From positions 6,696,001 to 6,760,000 of the forward strand of contig OV277864.1 in assembly GCA_922989275.2 (NCBI GenBank): 64,000 bases of DNA. Direction: 5' to 3'. The translations under genes were made by a program, and so were the position numbers. Positions 1 to 9,862 of the stretch are shown here, in pieces. How positions within the stretch are numbered: the first letter of the stretch is position 1; the number at the start of each line of letters is the position of its first letter. Source of the DNA: Gari tellinella (lineage: Eukaryota; Mollusca; Bivalvia; Cardiida; Psammobiidae). Under the pieces are notes generated by a model that was not told the DNA's origin, ran no database searches, and saw nothing but the letters and a program-made list of their open reading frames with translations.

Positions 1-60
1 TTTCGAACAATACATCTACATGTATATTGTATTCACAGTGCAGTTTGATAAGGTACATGT

Positions 61-560
61 ACAGTGTTCCCTCCCTATAACAGCCCTCCCAACAACGACT
101 ACCTCCATACAACGACACTTGTCGCAGTTCCCGAAATAGGACAACTATGTCTAGCGCTTTTACTGTTGGAATATCATCTGCTTAAAATTGTCGTCTGTTG
201 TTTTTTTCCCAAAGTTACATCTAAGTGGACATTTTGATAGAATTAATATAATGACGAGTGACAAACAGCTTGAATTCAGATCAAACGCCGCGTTACGCAG
301 AGTCTTGTTTCAAGCTGTTTGCAAAAGTAAGTCAAGTCTTAATTTGTCATATTTGCGTTTAAATGGGAAAAATAGCGTATTCGCCATTGTTTTTTTAGTC
401 AAGTCAAGTGAATCATATTACATTCACAATGGATATGTACATTATAATGTTTTTGAAATGTCTCGTTCACTATGGTCCATGGTTGTTTTGGCATATTGTA
501 GCAAACACGTTGCAGCAGGTATTGGTACACATCAATCAAAACTGGAGTAGGACGAACGAG
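61..560. repeat. Degenerate MITE, family K (CTCCCTCCCTATAAC ends)
   Basis: This begins with the family-K end (cagtgttccctccctataac) also seen at 23.4, 26.3 and 41.8 kb. It then carries one arm of the family-A style GCTTGAAT..CAGATCA hairpin near 268-300. The far end is not recognisable. The reading frame through it is not gene-like. Confidence 0.6.
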
Positions 561-652
561 TAAGTCAAAAAGAGACCTGCAACCTGAAATAAAAAATAAT
601 AAAAAAAAAAAACATGGCCGGAATGGCCGCTTGAAGTGAACATCAAGGAACT

Positions 653-1805
653 ACAGTAAAGACTCTCTATTACGACCACTACATTTGTTAATTATAAGGT
701 GTTTACGACAAGTGAGTGCTTAAGGGTGTATCAATGTCATGAGCCATTTTTTTCAAAGTATTTAACTTTTTTTCTATCATTGTTTTTTTGGAAGAGCTAT
801 TTATGATGAATGAAAAAATGAAAAAAAATATATATGGTGGTGTCCTTTTTTTTGAGCTACAGCGATTTGAAAAAGGTATGTCAAATTTGGATATTTTCTT
901 CAAATTTTACCCATTCAGAGTACAAGCTTCAGTAAAATCTCTTTCAAAACAAAAGAAAACTGTTAATTTGGGTTTTCTTTATTTATTTCATGTCTATGGT
1001 GGTATGTTCACATATATAAACCAAATTTAGACAAAGCAGGCACCAGGTTTGAACAATATGGATCCTTGAATATCAAAAATATGCTTTATATAGGGCATGA
1101 TTTTATTAGATTTTTTATTTTATGAAAAAAAGTAAAAAAGTTTGAAAATGAAATAGTTCTAGTATTAAACTTTTTCTTATATTCTACCAGATGAAAGCCC
1201 ATGCTAAGGCAGTTCAAAATATGAAAAGAAATTGAAAGGTCAGTGTTGAAAATTTTGAGTTATTAAAGTTAAAAGAGTTATCGCCCCTTACAAAATTTAC
1301 AAAAAAGTACCATATCGATGATATTTAGAGCTTTATAAATTTCACATTTGGTGCCTTTTTTTTCTTAAATTAGTTTTTGTATGACGAAATACTACCATAG
1401 ATAGGAAATAAATAACACAAAACCAAATTATCATATTTGTTTTCATTTAAAATGGGTTTTATTGAAGCGGGCTGTTTGAAAAGGACAAAATAAGAGGAAG
1501 TGGGTGGGGTAAATTTTACATGGCAGTAGAGCAAACTGTTGTTCACCAAACTGTACACTTTTTCTATTGTTTCATTCATCTTAAATAGCTCTTCAATACA
1601 AAACCATCATAGAGTGTTTTCATATACTTTGAAAAGTTCCCAAATTCATGACATTGATACACCCTTAAAAGCAATGTGACAGTTAAACAGAAAGCTCCTA
1701 TAGGAACTTTCTGTTTTACTGTCATCTTGCTTTAAGCTGCTACCTGCCTTTTATCCTATAGATAAGCATTTGTTTTAGTGGTCGTAACAGAGAGGTTTTA
1801 CTGTA
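653..1805. mobile_element. Family C MITE, split by a nested TTAA element
   Basis: The terminal inverted repeats read ACAGTAAAGACTCTCTATTA on the left and TAACAGAGAGGTTTTACTGT on the right. Other copies are about 210 bp (31,373-31,580; 37,221-37,419). This copy is enlarged because a 941-bp element sits in its TTAA motif. The retained central stem has AACAGAAAGCTCC and GGAACTTTCTGTT arms near 1,689-1,715. Confidence 0.85.
724..1664. mobile_element. Non-autonomous TTAA-target DNA transposon (941 bp)
   Basis: The ends are GGGTGTATCAATGTCATGA and its inverted partner TCATGACATTGATACACCC. TTAA flanks both sides (720-723 and 1,665-1,668). Removing the insert and one TTAA gives gagtgcTTAAaagcaatgtg, which matches uninterrupted family C copies. 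The target duplication is therefore supported by an empty site. TTAA targeting is typical of piggyBac-type elements. No transposase frame is visible. Confidence 0.85.
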
Positions 1806-2112
1806 TGTTGATGAATATGCACTTTAAAATTATTCGCATGTCCTGATTATTATACTTTAGATATTATTTACAGGTAAGTAATGGCGTTGATTCGTAAATA
1901 TAAAGATTTTCCTCAAGGGAAATTGACTGGCATTTGCAAACGAATTACCCCGAATACACTAGCTATTTGCAAACAGTAGTCAAAATACTTAAAATTAAGA
2001 TTTGAGAAACAAAAGCAGACGACAATTGTTTAAAAATGATGACGTCATGCTAGTTAATGATTATTATGATCACTTGAGATTATGTTCGACTATGTTCAAC
2101 GAGGATGAGTTC
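1806..2112. other. No gene or clear repeat seen
   Basis: AT-rich spacer. I see no splice-bounded frame, RNA gene or terminal repeat here. Confidence 0.5.
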
Positions 2113-2405
2113 TCGAAAGTTATCTAAAGAGATACATGTCAGTTCACTCTCAATCGCTCTTCAAAGAGCGTGTGCAAACAGTTTGGATCCTGATCAGACA
2201 CCGCGTCACGCGGCGTCTGATCAGGATCCAAATTGTTTGATACACGTATCGAAATTTCTTAAGTCCTACTGACTTATCTTTTAACTTAGAAACGAGATTG
2301 CAAACAACAAAATAGAAGCAGACGACAATGAAACAGTGAAGGGGTACAAATCTTCTGAATAATTTGAACATGAAAAAGTTAAAGAATTTGAAGAGTCGAG
2401 TATCC
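2113..2405. repeat. Family A MITE with GC-rich central hairpin
   Basis: The central palindrome at 2,172-2,244 pairs GCAAACAGTTTGGATCCTGA with TCAGGATCCAAATTGTTTG around GACACCGCG/CGCGGCGTC. One flank carries agaagcagacgacaatgaaac, which recurs in other family A copies. Translation of the hairpin produces the recurrent DPDQTPR string, an artefact rather than a gene. Confidence 0.75.
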
Positions 2406-2554
2406 ACTCTGGTTTGTTATGTAAATTGGGCATTTCAAAGTATTGACGACAAACGATGTAGAGCCAAGTCGGATTCCGGGTAGCCCGGTTTCTGATCTGG
2501 CTTCAAACTGTGTACTTCCAATAGATACAAATGTATCGTTGTGTGTTAAAGGGA

Positions 2555-2783
2555 AACGTGTTTGTTGAACCTTTCATGATCAAATTTATCGTGAGGTTTT
2601 TACCCCTTCACCGTCATATTGTCGCCTGTCACAAAATTGTTGTCTGCAATATCGTTAAAGGCAGTATAAATGACGTAATTTCAAAACAAGTGGAAACAGT
2701 TTTGAACCTTGAACGCGGCGTCTGATCAGGATCAAAACTGTTTGCAAATGCGCTTTATAAAATCATTGAGAGTGAAAGGGTTA
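2555..2783. repeat. Family A MITE, hairpin partly eroded
   Basis: It starts gttgaacctttcatgatcaa and ends gagagtgaaagggttaag, the outer ends seen in other family A copies. The central stem (2,695-2,748) has lost part of its left arm. Confidence 0.65.
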
Positions 2784-3250
2784 AGTAAAAAGGGCGAATT
2801 AAGGGTGTATCAATTTCATAAGCCATTTTTTCAAAGTATCAAACTTTTTTTCTAACATTGTTTTTTTGGAAGAGCTGTTTATGATGAATGAAAAAATGAA
2901 AAATATATTATTGGGTCTCCAGCAAAACCTGCTATAATGACAAAATTTTCGATTTTCAGATTTTTGCTGTTTGCTCAAGAGTAGGGTGTTAGAAATACAG
3001 AACAAAAAGAATGTTGGTGATATCTCAATTTTTAATGAAATTACAGCTAATTTAGTAACTGCCCTAGCATTGAAACATTGACACGCGAGTGTTAATTGAC
3101 TTTTAAAAAGCGGTCCAGAAACAGTATTTTAAGAACCAACAATGACTACAGTATGCACTTTTCCTTCCAATTAAGACATAAGCTTCTGTTGAATAAACAT
3201 ATAAAACTTATTTGGAATAAGATATGGAGAAAAGAAAAGTCTGTTATAGT

Positions 3251-3547
3251 TCAGTTGCCATAGTAACGCAACCCTAAAAAGGACACAAGTCTCAGTTTTC
3301 TGTATGGATTTTGAGGACACTTAACGTCCTGATAGACATTGCGAACACATGGCCTCACAATATTAAACAGGTACTTCTGGCGAGTGGCAGATATCCCTGC
3401 AGGCTGTAGCACGTGGGGCAGACGCTCGTGGGGGGAAATCGACGTCACGTGATCTCAGAATATCATATCTTCTCTCATCAACGTCATCACTCGCTTTCAT
3501 AAGAACGACGTCAGGCTGGTCCTGTTGAAGTGGTAAACTGATATTTC
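3251..3547 (-). pseudogene. Broken exon of an unrecognised gene
   Basis: On the minus strand a good acceptor (TTTTACTTTCAG before 3,547) opens a frame containing DVVLMKASDDVDERRYDI. That frame continues sensibly only after shifting at the C-run near 3,431-3,436 into a second frame containing KYLFNIVRPCVRNVYQDV, which ends at a stop at 3,251. The simplest reading is one exon of about 300 nt with a one-base indel in a homopolymer. I do not recognise the protein. It lies inside the 3.7-kb inserted element, so it may be that element's own gene or a captured host exon. Confidence 0.35.
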
Positions 3548-4541
3548 CTGAAAGTAAAATAGATCTAGACAAATGTTTTATTATATAAGTTTGCCTCAGA
3601 ATGGCTGTTCACCCTTTCTTCAATAAAGATTTTTCAAGGTTCCACCCAATTAACTGAATTTTACTTACATGCATGACAGTGACCGGTCAATATGTAGCTC
3701 TGTAGTATCTATCTAGTATAATAATAAGCCGACATTTACTGATCTCTATTAAACATCTCCTATAGGAACATACTTTCTCATCTGAGAATTTTCTTTTCGT
3801 CAAAAGATGGATATGTGGAAAAGACGCTAAACTAACGTTATCCATAATTTGAATGATTAAATTTATAAGGCTCGATCAAAAGTATCTGAATACAGAAGTG
3901 TCTAATGTATAAAGTATTGTGCTCGTGTTGCTCTTGCTTCATTTATAGAAATAAACAAACAGTATAAGTAAAATATTCATAAAACAGACAGGGGCGTGGC
4001 CGACGATGCGCACTTACGCACGTGCGTAACATCAAGTTGAAAAAAGAAAAATCAAACATGGCCAAAAAGTGACATTGAAGGTTTAAAAGATGTGGCGTGA
4101 GGGTTGGACCAGGTGGGGGGGGGGGGGGGGGGGTTAAGACCTTAATGTCTAAAGTCTAAATAACTCTAAACACGCTTCAGAGCTAAACATTGTAGTTCTA
4201 ATTTCTATGTTCCCGTTGGAGGTTTCCGGCCCCCCCCCCCCTTCCCACAACAAGCATTCATCAATTTCAAGTTTCAGAAACTCAAAAATTTAGTAACTAC
4301 AAAGTCGGCAGTAGATCTAATGCATAGTCGACAGCTTAATATCTATGGTGCTACGCTACATGCACCTCTCATGCGTTGAAACCTCAAAAACTTTTAGCTG
4401 AGATAACTTTAAGTTAGTCACAAAAACCTTTTTATGTCTTATATAAGGGAGCTTTGAACAAAATTGTAGGGTTCACATAGATCTCTCTCAATCAAGACAT
4501 TTTAAATAATCTGGAATAGACTCTAAATAGGTTTGACGTCA

Positions 4542-4654
4542 CTAGCTCTCGATCATCATACTGAGTCCAGACAAACGCCTAAAAACACCCAGGTCAGTTT
4601 CTTCTTGAGATCCAAATGGTGTGGCCGTGGACGTTCTATCAAACAGCAGACTCT
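4542..4654 (-). CDS. Possible terminal exon, unrecognised protein
   Basis: The acceptor TTTTTTCGATTTAG is followed by a frame of 36 complete codons and a TAG stop. It contains FDRTSTATPFGSQEETDLG and ends LSMMIES. The composition is protein-like, but no partner exon with matching phase is identified. Another frame is also open for 32 codons. It may belong with the broken exon at 3,251-3,547. Confidence 0.25.
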
Positions 4655-4959
4655 CTAAATCGAAAAAAGAAAATTAATGAATATGAGAAATAATAGTAAA
4701 TACGCTTTATTCATACAGTGGGCAAGATGCTATTTTTGCGATGAACACTATTATTTCCCTTGCAAGCCGTTTGGTCCCAGATCAGACGCCCGGTAACCCG
4801 GCGTCTGACCAGGCTTCACATTTTTTGCCCCTCAAATTAAAATAGATAGATCTAGATCTACATGTAGCTAGAAATGTAAAAAGAAAATAGATGGGTTCCT
4901 CGGAACACGTGTGTCACCTGCCAGCAAGCATCAGTCTAACATTGTCTTTCCATAAAAGA

Positions 4960-5290
4960 AATTTCATTTCAAAATCTTCATTAAAACAGCAAAAAGCATG
5001 AAAAGAACAAGTTGAAAAGAGGAATAACTCTCACAATATTGATACAATCTTGAGTTATGGCCCTTCAAGGCCTTGTGCAATACTCTTCCACTTGTCAAGC
5101 TCTTTCCATAAATGAAGTTTCATCTTCAAAGCTTCAGTAGAACATTCAGAACAGGGGTTAGGAGGCGTGACACAAAAAGCGTGACGGACAGACAGACGGA
5201 CGGACAGGCGGACGGGCAGACAGACAGACACCGGAATAGTGATCCCTAATCCCTAAGTGTCACCTCTGCCTACAGCAGGAATAACAAAAG
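4960..5290. repeat. Dispersed repeat end with GACGGACA-rich tract
   Basis: A tract rich in ggacagacagacggacgg (5,185-5,235) follows text like gttatggcccttcaaggcc. The same kind of GACGGAC-rich end occurs at about 20,765-20,815 and 28,100-28,125 in the dispersed GAGCTAAAAA family. Confidence 0.5.
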
Positions 5291-5639
5291 TAGATAGAAT
5301 TTTCTCCGTTTTGTGCTTTGCGTTTACAAACGGTAAAGAATAGATCTAACTTCTTCCCCACTGTCAGATAAAATTTATTTCTTAGGAGGATACAATAATC
5401 TGAAAAGCTTAAAATCATTATAGATCTAGACCATGTAATGTGGACTTCAACTAGATCTAGGTCTAAACGCAAAGAATAAATTAAAAAAACAATAGCTTTT
5501 AGATTTAAAACTTTGCGAGGTTTTTTCTCTGACTACTTTCGACCCCTACATGTATATCACACTTTCCATGTAGAATCTCCCATTATTCTATATGTAGCAG
5601 CCAGGGTTGAATTTTTATGATTAGCCTAAATGCTGAGAG

Positions 5640-5990
5640 ATTTGTGGTGTTACAGTCCATAGGTGCCCTGCTCAAACTACAGTAGACCAAAACAAAAAGG
5701 GGGTCCCGGGTTCGAGTGCAGATATGGCTTCATATTTTCGCGCCCATTTTGGTTTCTGTGACTGTATGGGCTGCGAGTTCAATCCCCGGTCGTTCTCATA
5801 CACATATAGAAATTTGCGACGAATTTCAAGTTGTCGATGGAGTATGTTACAGTGTGTAGGTTAATCGTCACTTGTACGGCCTTGTTGTACAAGCGCGTTT
5901 TTATGGCGACGTGGTAGAGTGCATGATTGCGAACCTTGAGACCCGGATTCAATCCCGGGTCGGTGCGGGTGGTTCGTTATAAGGTTGGTT
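5640..5990 (+). repeat. tRNA-derived SINE-like segment
   Basis: The stretch 5,903-5,965 carries an A-box-like GTGGTAGAGTGCATG and a B-box-like GGATTCAATCC spaced as in a tRNA. A second B-box-like string (GAGTTCAATCCCCGG) lies near 5,777. No clean cloverleaf forms, so this is called a SINE remnant and not a tRNA gene. Confidence 0.45.
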
Positions 5991-7497
5991 TATAATATAA
6001 CCTTAATAAATCTCAACACACCTATTGTTTCAGGGGCTTTTTTTCGTTCAAAACACAACGGATCTACCCCCAATAAGCACTTACTGTGCGTAGATCTGGT
6101 TGAAAAGACTTCCCGACAGGTCAAAACAAACCGTTAACGGGTAGACTCTACGTAAACATGCATTTACATCATTTTTGTTAGAAATGTCATGAACTTTGAC
6201 AGCTTGATGGAAATCCTTATTAAGCTGAGCAAACACAAACAATAAGCCATGTATGCTAGGGTAACTATGTAGGCATATATAGTGTACTACGTTATTATCC
6301 TAAGAATCAAAACATTGAAATGTCGTTAGCTAAAAATGGCGCTGTCACGAATGACCTCATATTGATAGAGATCTAAACTAGATCTAATCCATCGAAAAGA
6401 TGAGAGAAAACATATTTATATTGCTATAAATAATTGAAGATACGTACCTCGATATCTTTATCCATCGCTAACAGAGAATCTGGAACTCCTTGATCACGAA
6501 AGGTTAAAATTTACTTTGTTTTTAAACACATATGCCATGTGTAAGTTTATAGATCATGATGTAAAATTCTGACGTCATGTTTAATCGGGAATTCCCAACG
6601 TCATAACCGATGTCATTATAGCAGGTTTTCCTGGAGAACGGCTCATTATATATATGGTGGTGTCCTTTTTTGGAGCTACAGCGATTTGAAAAAGGTATGT
6701 CGAATTTGGACGTTTTTTTTCAAATTTTACCCATTCAGAGTACAAGCTTCAGTAAAATTTATTTCAAAACAAAACAAACATGATAATTTGGGTTTTCATT
6801 ATTTATTTCATGTCTATGGTGGTATTTTCACATATAGAAACCAAATTTAGACAAAGCAGGCACCAGATTTGAACAATATGGATCCTTGAATATCAAAAAT
6901 ATGCTTTGTATAGGGCATGATTTTATTAGATTTTTTATTTTATGAAAAAAAATTAAAAAAGTTTGAAAATGAAATAGTTCTAGTATTAAACTTTTTTTTA
7001 TATTCTACAAGATGAAAGCCCATGCTAAGGCAGTTCAAAATATGAAAAGAAATTGAAATGTCAGTGTTGAAAAGTTTGAGTTATTAAAGTAAAAAGAGTT
7101 ATCTCCCCTACAAAATTTACAAAAAAGTACCATATCGATGATAATTAGAGCTTTATAAATTTCACATTTCGTTCCTTTTTTTTCTTAAATTAGTTTTTGT
7201 ATGAAGAAATACTACCATAGATAGGAAATAAATAACACAAAACCAAGTTATCATATTTGTTTTCATTTAAAATGGATTTTATTGAAGCGGGCTGTTTGAA
7301 AAGGACAAAATAACAGGAAGTGGGTGGGGTAAATTTTACATGGCCGTAGAGCCAACTGTTGTTCACCAAAATGTACACTTTTTCTATTTTTTCATTCATC
7401 TTAAATAGCTCTTCAATACAAAACCATCATAGAGTGTTTTCATATACTTTGAAAATTTCCCAAAGTCATGACATTGATACACTTTACTTATACTTAC

Positions 7498-7587
7498 TGT
7501 GAGTATGAGTTCCTTTGTGATTACCACGAAGTCAAGAATGGAGAATCCGATTGGAAAAGCTGTCAGTTTCGATATAAACAGGTTCAT
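7498..7587 (-). CDS. Gustatory-receptor-like gene, proposed exon 3
   Basis: Thirty codons bounded by an acceptor (TTCTTTTTTCCCTAG) and a consensus donor (GTAAGT), with phase 0 at both edges. The peptide KLTAFPIGFSILDFVVITK resembles the segment leading into the last membrane helix of insect and animal gustatory-receptor-like proteins. That family has conserved phase-0 introns near the C terminus. It follows naturally on the exons at 22,933-23,001 and 23,713-24,792. The final exon, expected to carry the TY-hydrophobic-Q motif, is not found and may lie before position 1. A separate receptor gene fragment is the alternative reading. Confidence 0.55.
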
Positions 7588-7638
7588 CTAGGGAAAAAAG
7601 AAACAAATTGACACACTTCGTCATAACATGCAAAGTAC

Positions 7639-8121
7639 CCTGGAGAAAACGTATTTCTTTCCCGTTTAAACGCAAACAAAACGCATACGAATTGCATAAA
7701 ATGTAGAAAATTACATTTTGACAATTCTGATTTTTCTGAATAGCAAACAGTTCCGAGCGTGATCAGACGCCTGGTTTCTCGGCGTCGGATCTTGCTCCAA
7801 ACTGTTTGCAGTGAACTCAATAGTTTTAGCATAAGTAACATAAGTAGAATAAAGCTATATCCTCACCATTAGCAGGTATAACTCATTTATCCCTTACACT
7901 TAAAGTGGACAATGCAAGTTTCCAATTAAGTCTAGTCCATCTTTGTACTAGTTATGTTGGGTGCACAGGTACCGCGGAGTCTGATCAGACTCCAAGTTCT
8001 TTGCCACTCACATAAGAATAAATGGTCAAAAATGTCAACAGGTTGTCAATTTTCTACAATTTATTGCTATGATTTTGTGTTTCGTTTGTGTTTAGACGGG
8101 AAAGAATAACGTCTTCTCCAT
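7639..8121. repeat. Family J palindromic element containing a family A hairpin
   Basis: The left arm at about 7,640-7,676 (TTCTTTCCCGTTTAAACGC) is inverted at about 8,083-8,121 (GTTTAGACGGGAAAGAATAA). A GCAAACAGTT..AACTGTTTGC hairpin sits at 7,743-7,812. A shorter copy is at 46,694-46,919. Confidence 0.6.
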
Positions 8122-8389
8122 TATTGGCGTCGCTGGGGCCAGTGTATTAACCACATTATCGCATTACACGTCTCTGCTACATTATCATTTACAAACAGCG
8201 TCATAGTCCAGTCAAACTACACTTTGACCTAGAAGAAATTGCAAAAGAATTAGTTTCGATGGTATCGTGATGCATCCATCAATAACAATAACATATCAAA
8301 AGTCTAGAAAAATCTATGTAGCCGTTTAAGAGAAAAATGCATTTTTTAAACTGGAAAATTCTCTTTTGAAACACACTAAAACAGCGTCC

Positions 8390-8523
8390 CGATTACGCCA
8401 CCGTACCTGGTTTTTATCACGTGACGCGACGCGAGCGTCTCGCGATATCGGATTGACGTTGTCTGCACAATGTTTATTTGAGTGTATTTTCATTCGAGGA
8501 AAGCGGATTTAATAATGAAAAAG
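8390..8523 (+). promoter_or_regulatory. CpG-rich putative promoter and untranslated first exon
   Basis: A local CpG-rich island in AT-rich DNA contains TCACGTGAC (8,417-8,425) and GCGACGCGAGCGTCTCGCG. It is followed by aataATGAAAAAG|GTAAGA at 8,515-8,528, a consensus donor. The nearest plus-strand acceptors are the three TTTTTCAG sites at 9,155, 9,469 and 9,783. This could be the 5' exon of the large plus-strand gene. The ATG here would be out of frame with that gene, so it would act as an upstream frame. Confidence 0.4.
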
Positions 8524-8917
8524 GTAAGAACGTTATTTGTTTATGATACATGACAAACTTACATACTACGACATGCATAAATTAAAAAAAAAAAAAGATT
8601 AAATAAAAGAAGAATCCAAATTGTCACCACTTTTCGTACCTTGTTTTCTACGCTATTTCTCTGACAGTCATAGAAACACTTTATGACGTTTTCGAATGAA
8701 AATATGTATTGGATATTAACAGGTATTAATGAAAAATACTTGTAGAATGTATACATTAACGAAAAATGGGATTTTATTATATGTCTATAAAACTGATTTT
8801 AACTGATTTTTTTTCTACGGAAGCATATTCGTGCCATCTAACCTGAAATTCGGGATTTCGAAAATACTTAAATTATTCTATTTAAATGCATCATTTGCAA
8901 CTTTTGTTATCATTTTA

Positions 8918-9862
8918 AGGTAGATAAAGTATTTTTAGTTATAAAAAAAGAAAATGAGCTAGATATCTACTCTTAATATAAATAAACCAACGATAAATAG
9001 ATAATCTTCCACTTCAGCAATTAATTTATAGCCCATGTTAATAAACTTTATTCTTCAAATGCATTTTTTTTAGGTAGATCTTGTTTTTAACTGAAACTAT
9101 TTGCACTGACGAAAACTTTTTTCTAATAGACAATTTTCTTAAAACTATTTTTCAGAATGGAGGACAGACAAGAAAGTTGCTGTATCTGCAATTGTGACTA
9201 TAAGTGCGGATAAATCTTCTGGGAAACTTACTAAGGTAGATAAAGTAGTTTCTGTCTAAAAAAGAGAAAATAAGCTAGATTTCTTCTCTTAAGATAAATA
9301 AACAAACGATAAACAGATAAGTTTCCACTTCAGCAATTAATATATAGCTCATGTTAATAAAAATTTATTTTTCGATTGCATTTTTCGGTAGATCTATAAG
9401 TTTTTAACGGAAACACTTTGCGCTGAAGAAAACTTTTTTATGGACAATTTTTTTTTAATTATTTTTCAGAATGGAGGACAGACAAGAAAGTTGCTGTATC
9501 TGCAATGTGACTATAAGTGCGGATAAGTCTTCTGGGAAACTTACTGAGGTAGATAAAGTTTTTCAGTATAAAAAAGAGAGAAAATGTGCTAGATTTCTTT
9601 TCTTAAGAAAAATAAATAAACCATAAATAGAAAATCTTCCTCTTCAGCAATTTATTTATAGCTCATGTTAATAAACTTTATTCTTCAAATGCATTTTTAG
9701 GTACATCTAGTTTTTAACTGAAACAATTAGCGTTGATAAAAACTTTCCAGTTATGGACAACATTTTTTTAAATTATTTTTCAGAATGGAGGACAGACAAG
9801 AAAGTTGCTGTATCTGCAATGTGACTATAAGAGCGGATAAGCCTTCTGTGAAACTTACTGAG
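8918..9862 (+). repeat. Three tandem copies of a 313-316-bp first-exon unit
   Basis: Units run 8,918-9,233, 9,234-9,546 and 9,547-9,862. Each has about 235 bp of AT-rich DNA, a polypyrimidine acceptor (TTTTCAG) and about 80 bp starting aATGGAGGACAGACAAG. In units 1 and 2 the exon-like block ends at AAG|GTAGAT or GAG|GTAGAT, a donor-like site. In unit 3 this is replaced by continuous coding sequence of the gene. Unit 1 has an extra T that shifts the frame to a stop. Unit 2 is open but, if spliced to unit 3, runs into a stop. Only unit 3 supplies a productive start. Confidence 0.85.

Larger units (their letters stand above)
2912..6643. mobile_element. 3.7-kb inserted element with about 28-bp inverted ends
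   Basis: The left end reads GTCTCCAGCAAAACCTGCTA and the right end is its near inverted copy, TAGCAGGTTTTCCTGGAGAA. The exact edges and the possible ATTAT target duplication are uncertain by a few bases. Inside are minus-strand exon-like pieces (3,251-3,547; 4,542-4,654; a tiny ATG exon at 6,448-6,465 ending in GTACGT). There are also G and C homopolymers (about 4,114-4,133 and 4,230-4,241), a family A hairpin (about 4,760-4,825) and tRNA-like SINE pieces. It may be an old autonomous transposon or a composite. Confidence 0.6.
2803..7482. mobile_element. Second copy of the TTAA element, split by a 3.7-kb insertion
   Basis: The left 110 bp matches 724-832 and the right part (6,646-7,482) matches about 830-1,662 at high identity. 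The two halves are separated by unrelated DNA. TTAA precedes the left end (2,799-2,802). The right end reads gatacacTTTAC, so that end has mutated. It stops 16 bp from the splice donor of the receptor exon at 7,498-7,587. Confidence 0.8.

Noticed and set aside
1370..1579. 69-codon minus frame repeated at 7,190-7,399
   Set aside because: Both copies lie within the TTAA element. The similarity reflects element identity and there is no transposase motif.
2150..2407. Frames containing DPDQTPR-like strings, also at 17.4, 23.1, 26.2 and 46.7 kb
   Set aside because: The string is the translation of the family A palindrome and recurs wherever that MITE occurs.
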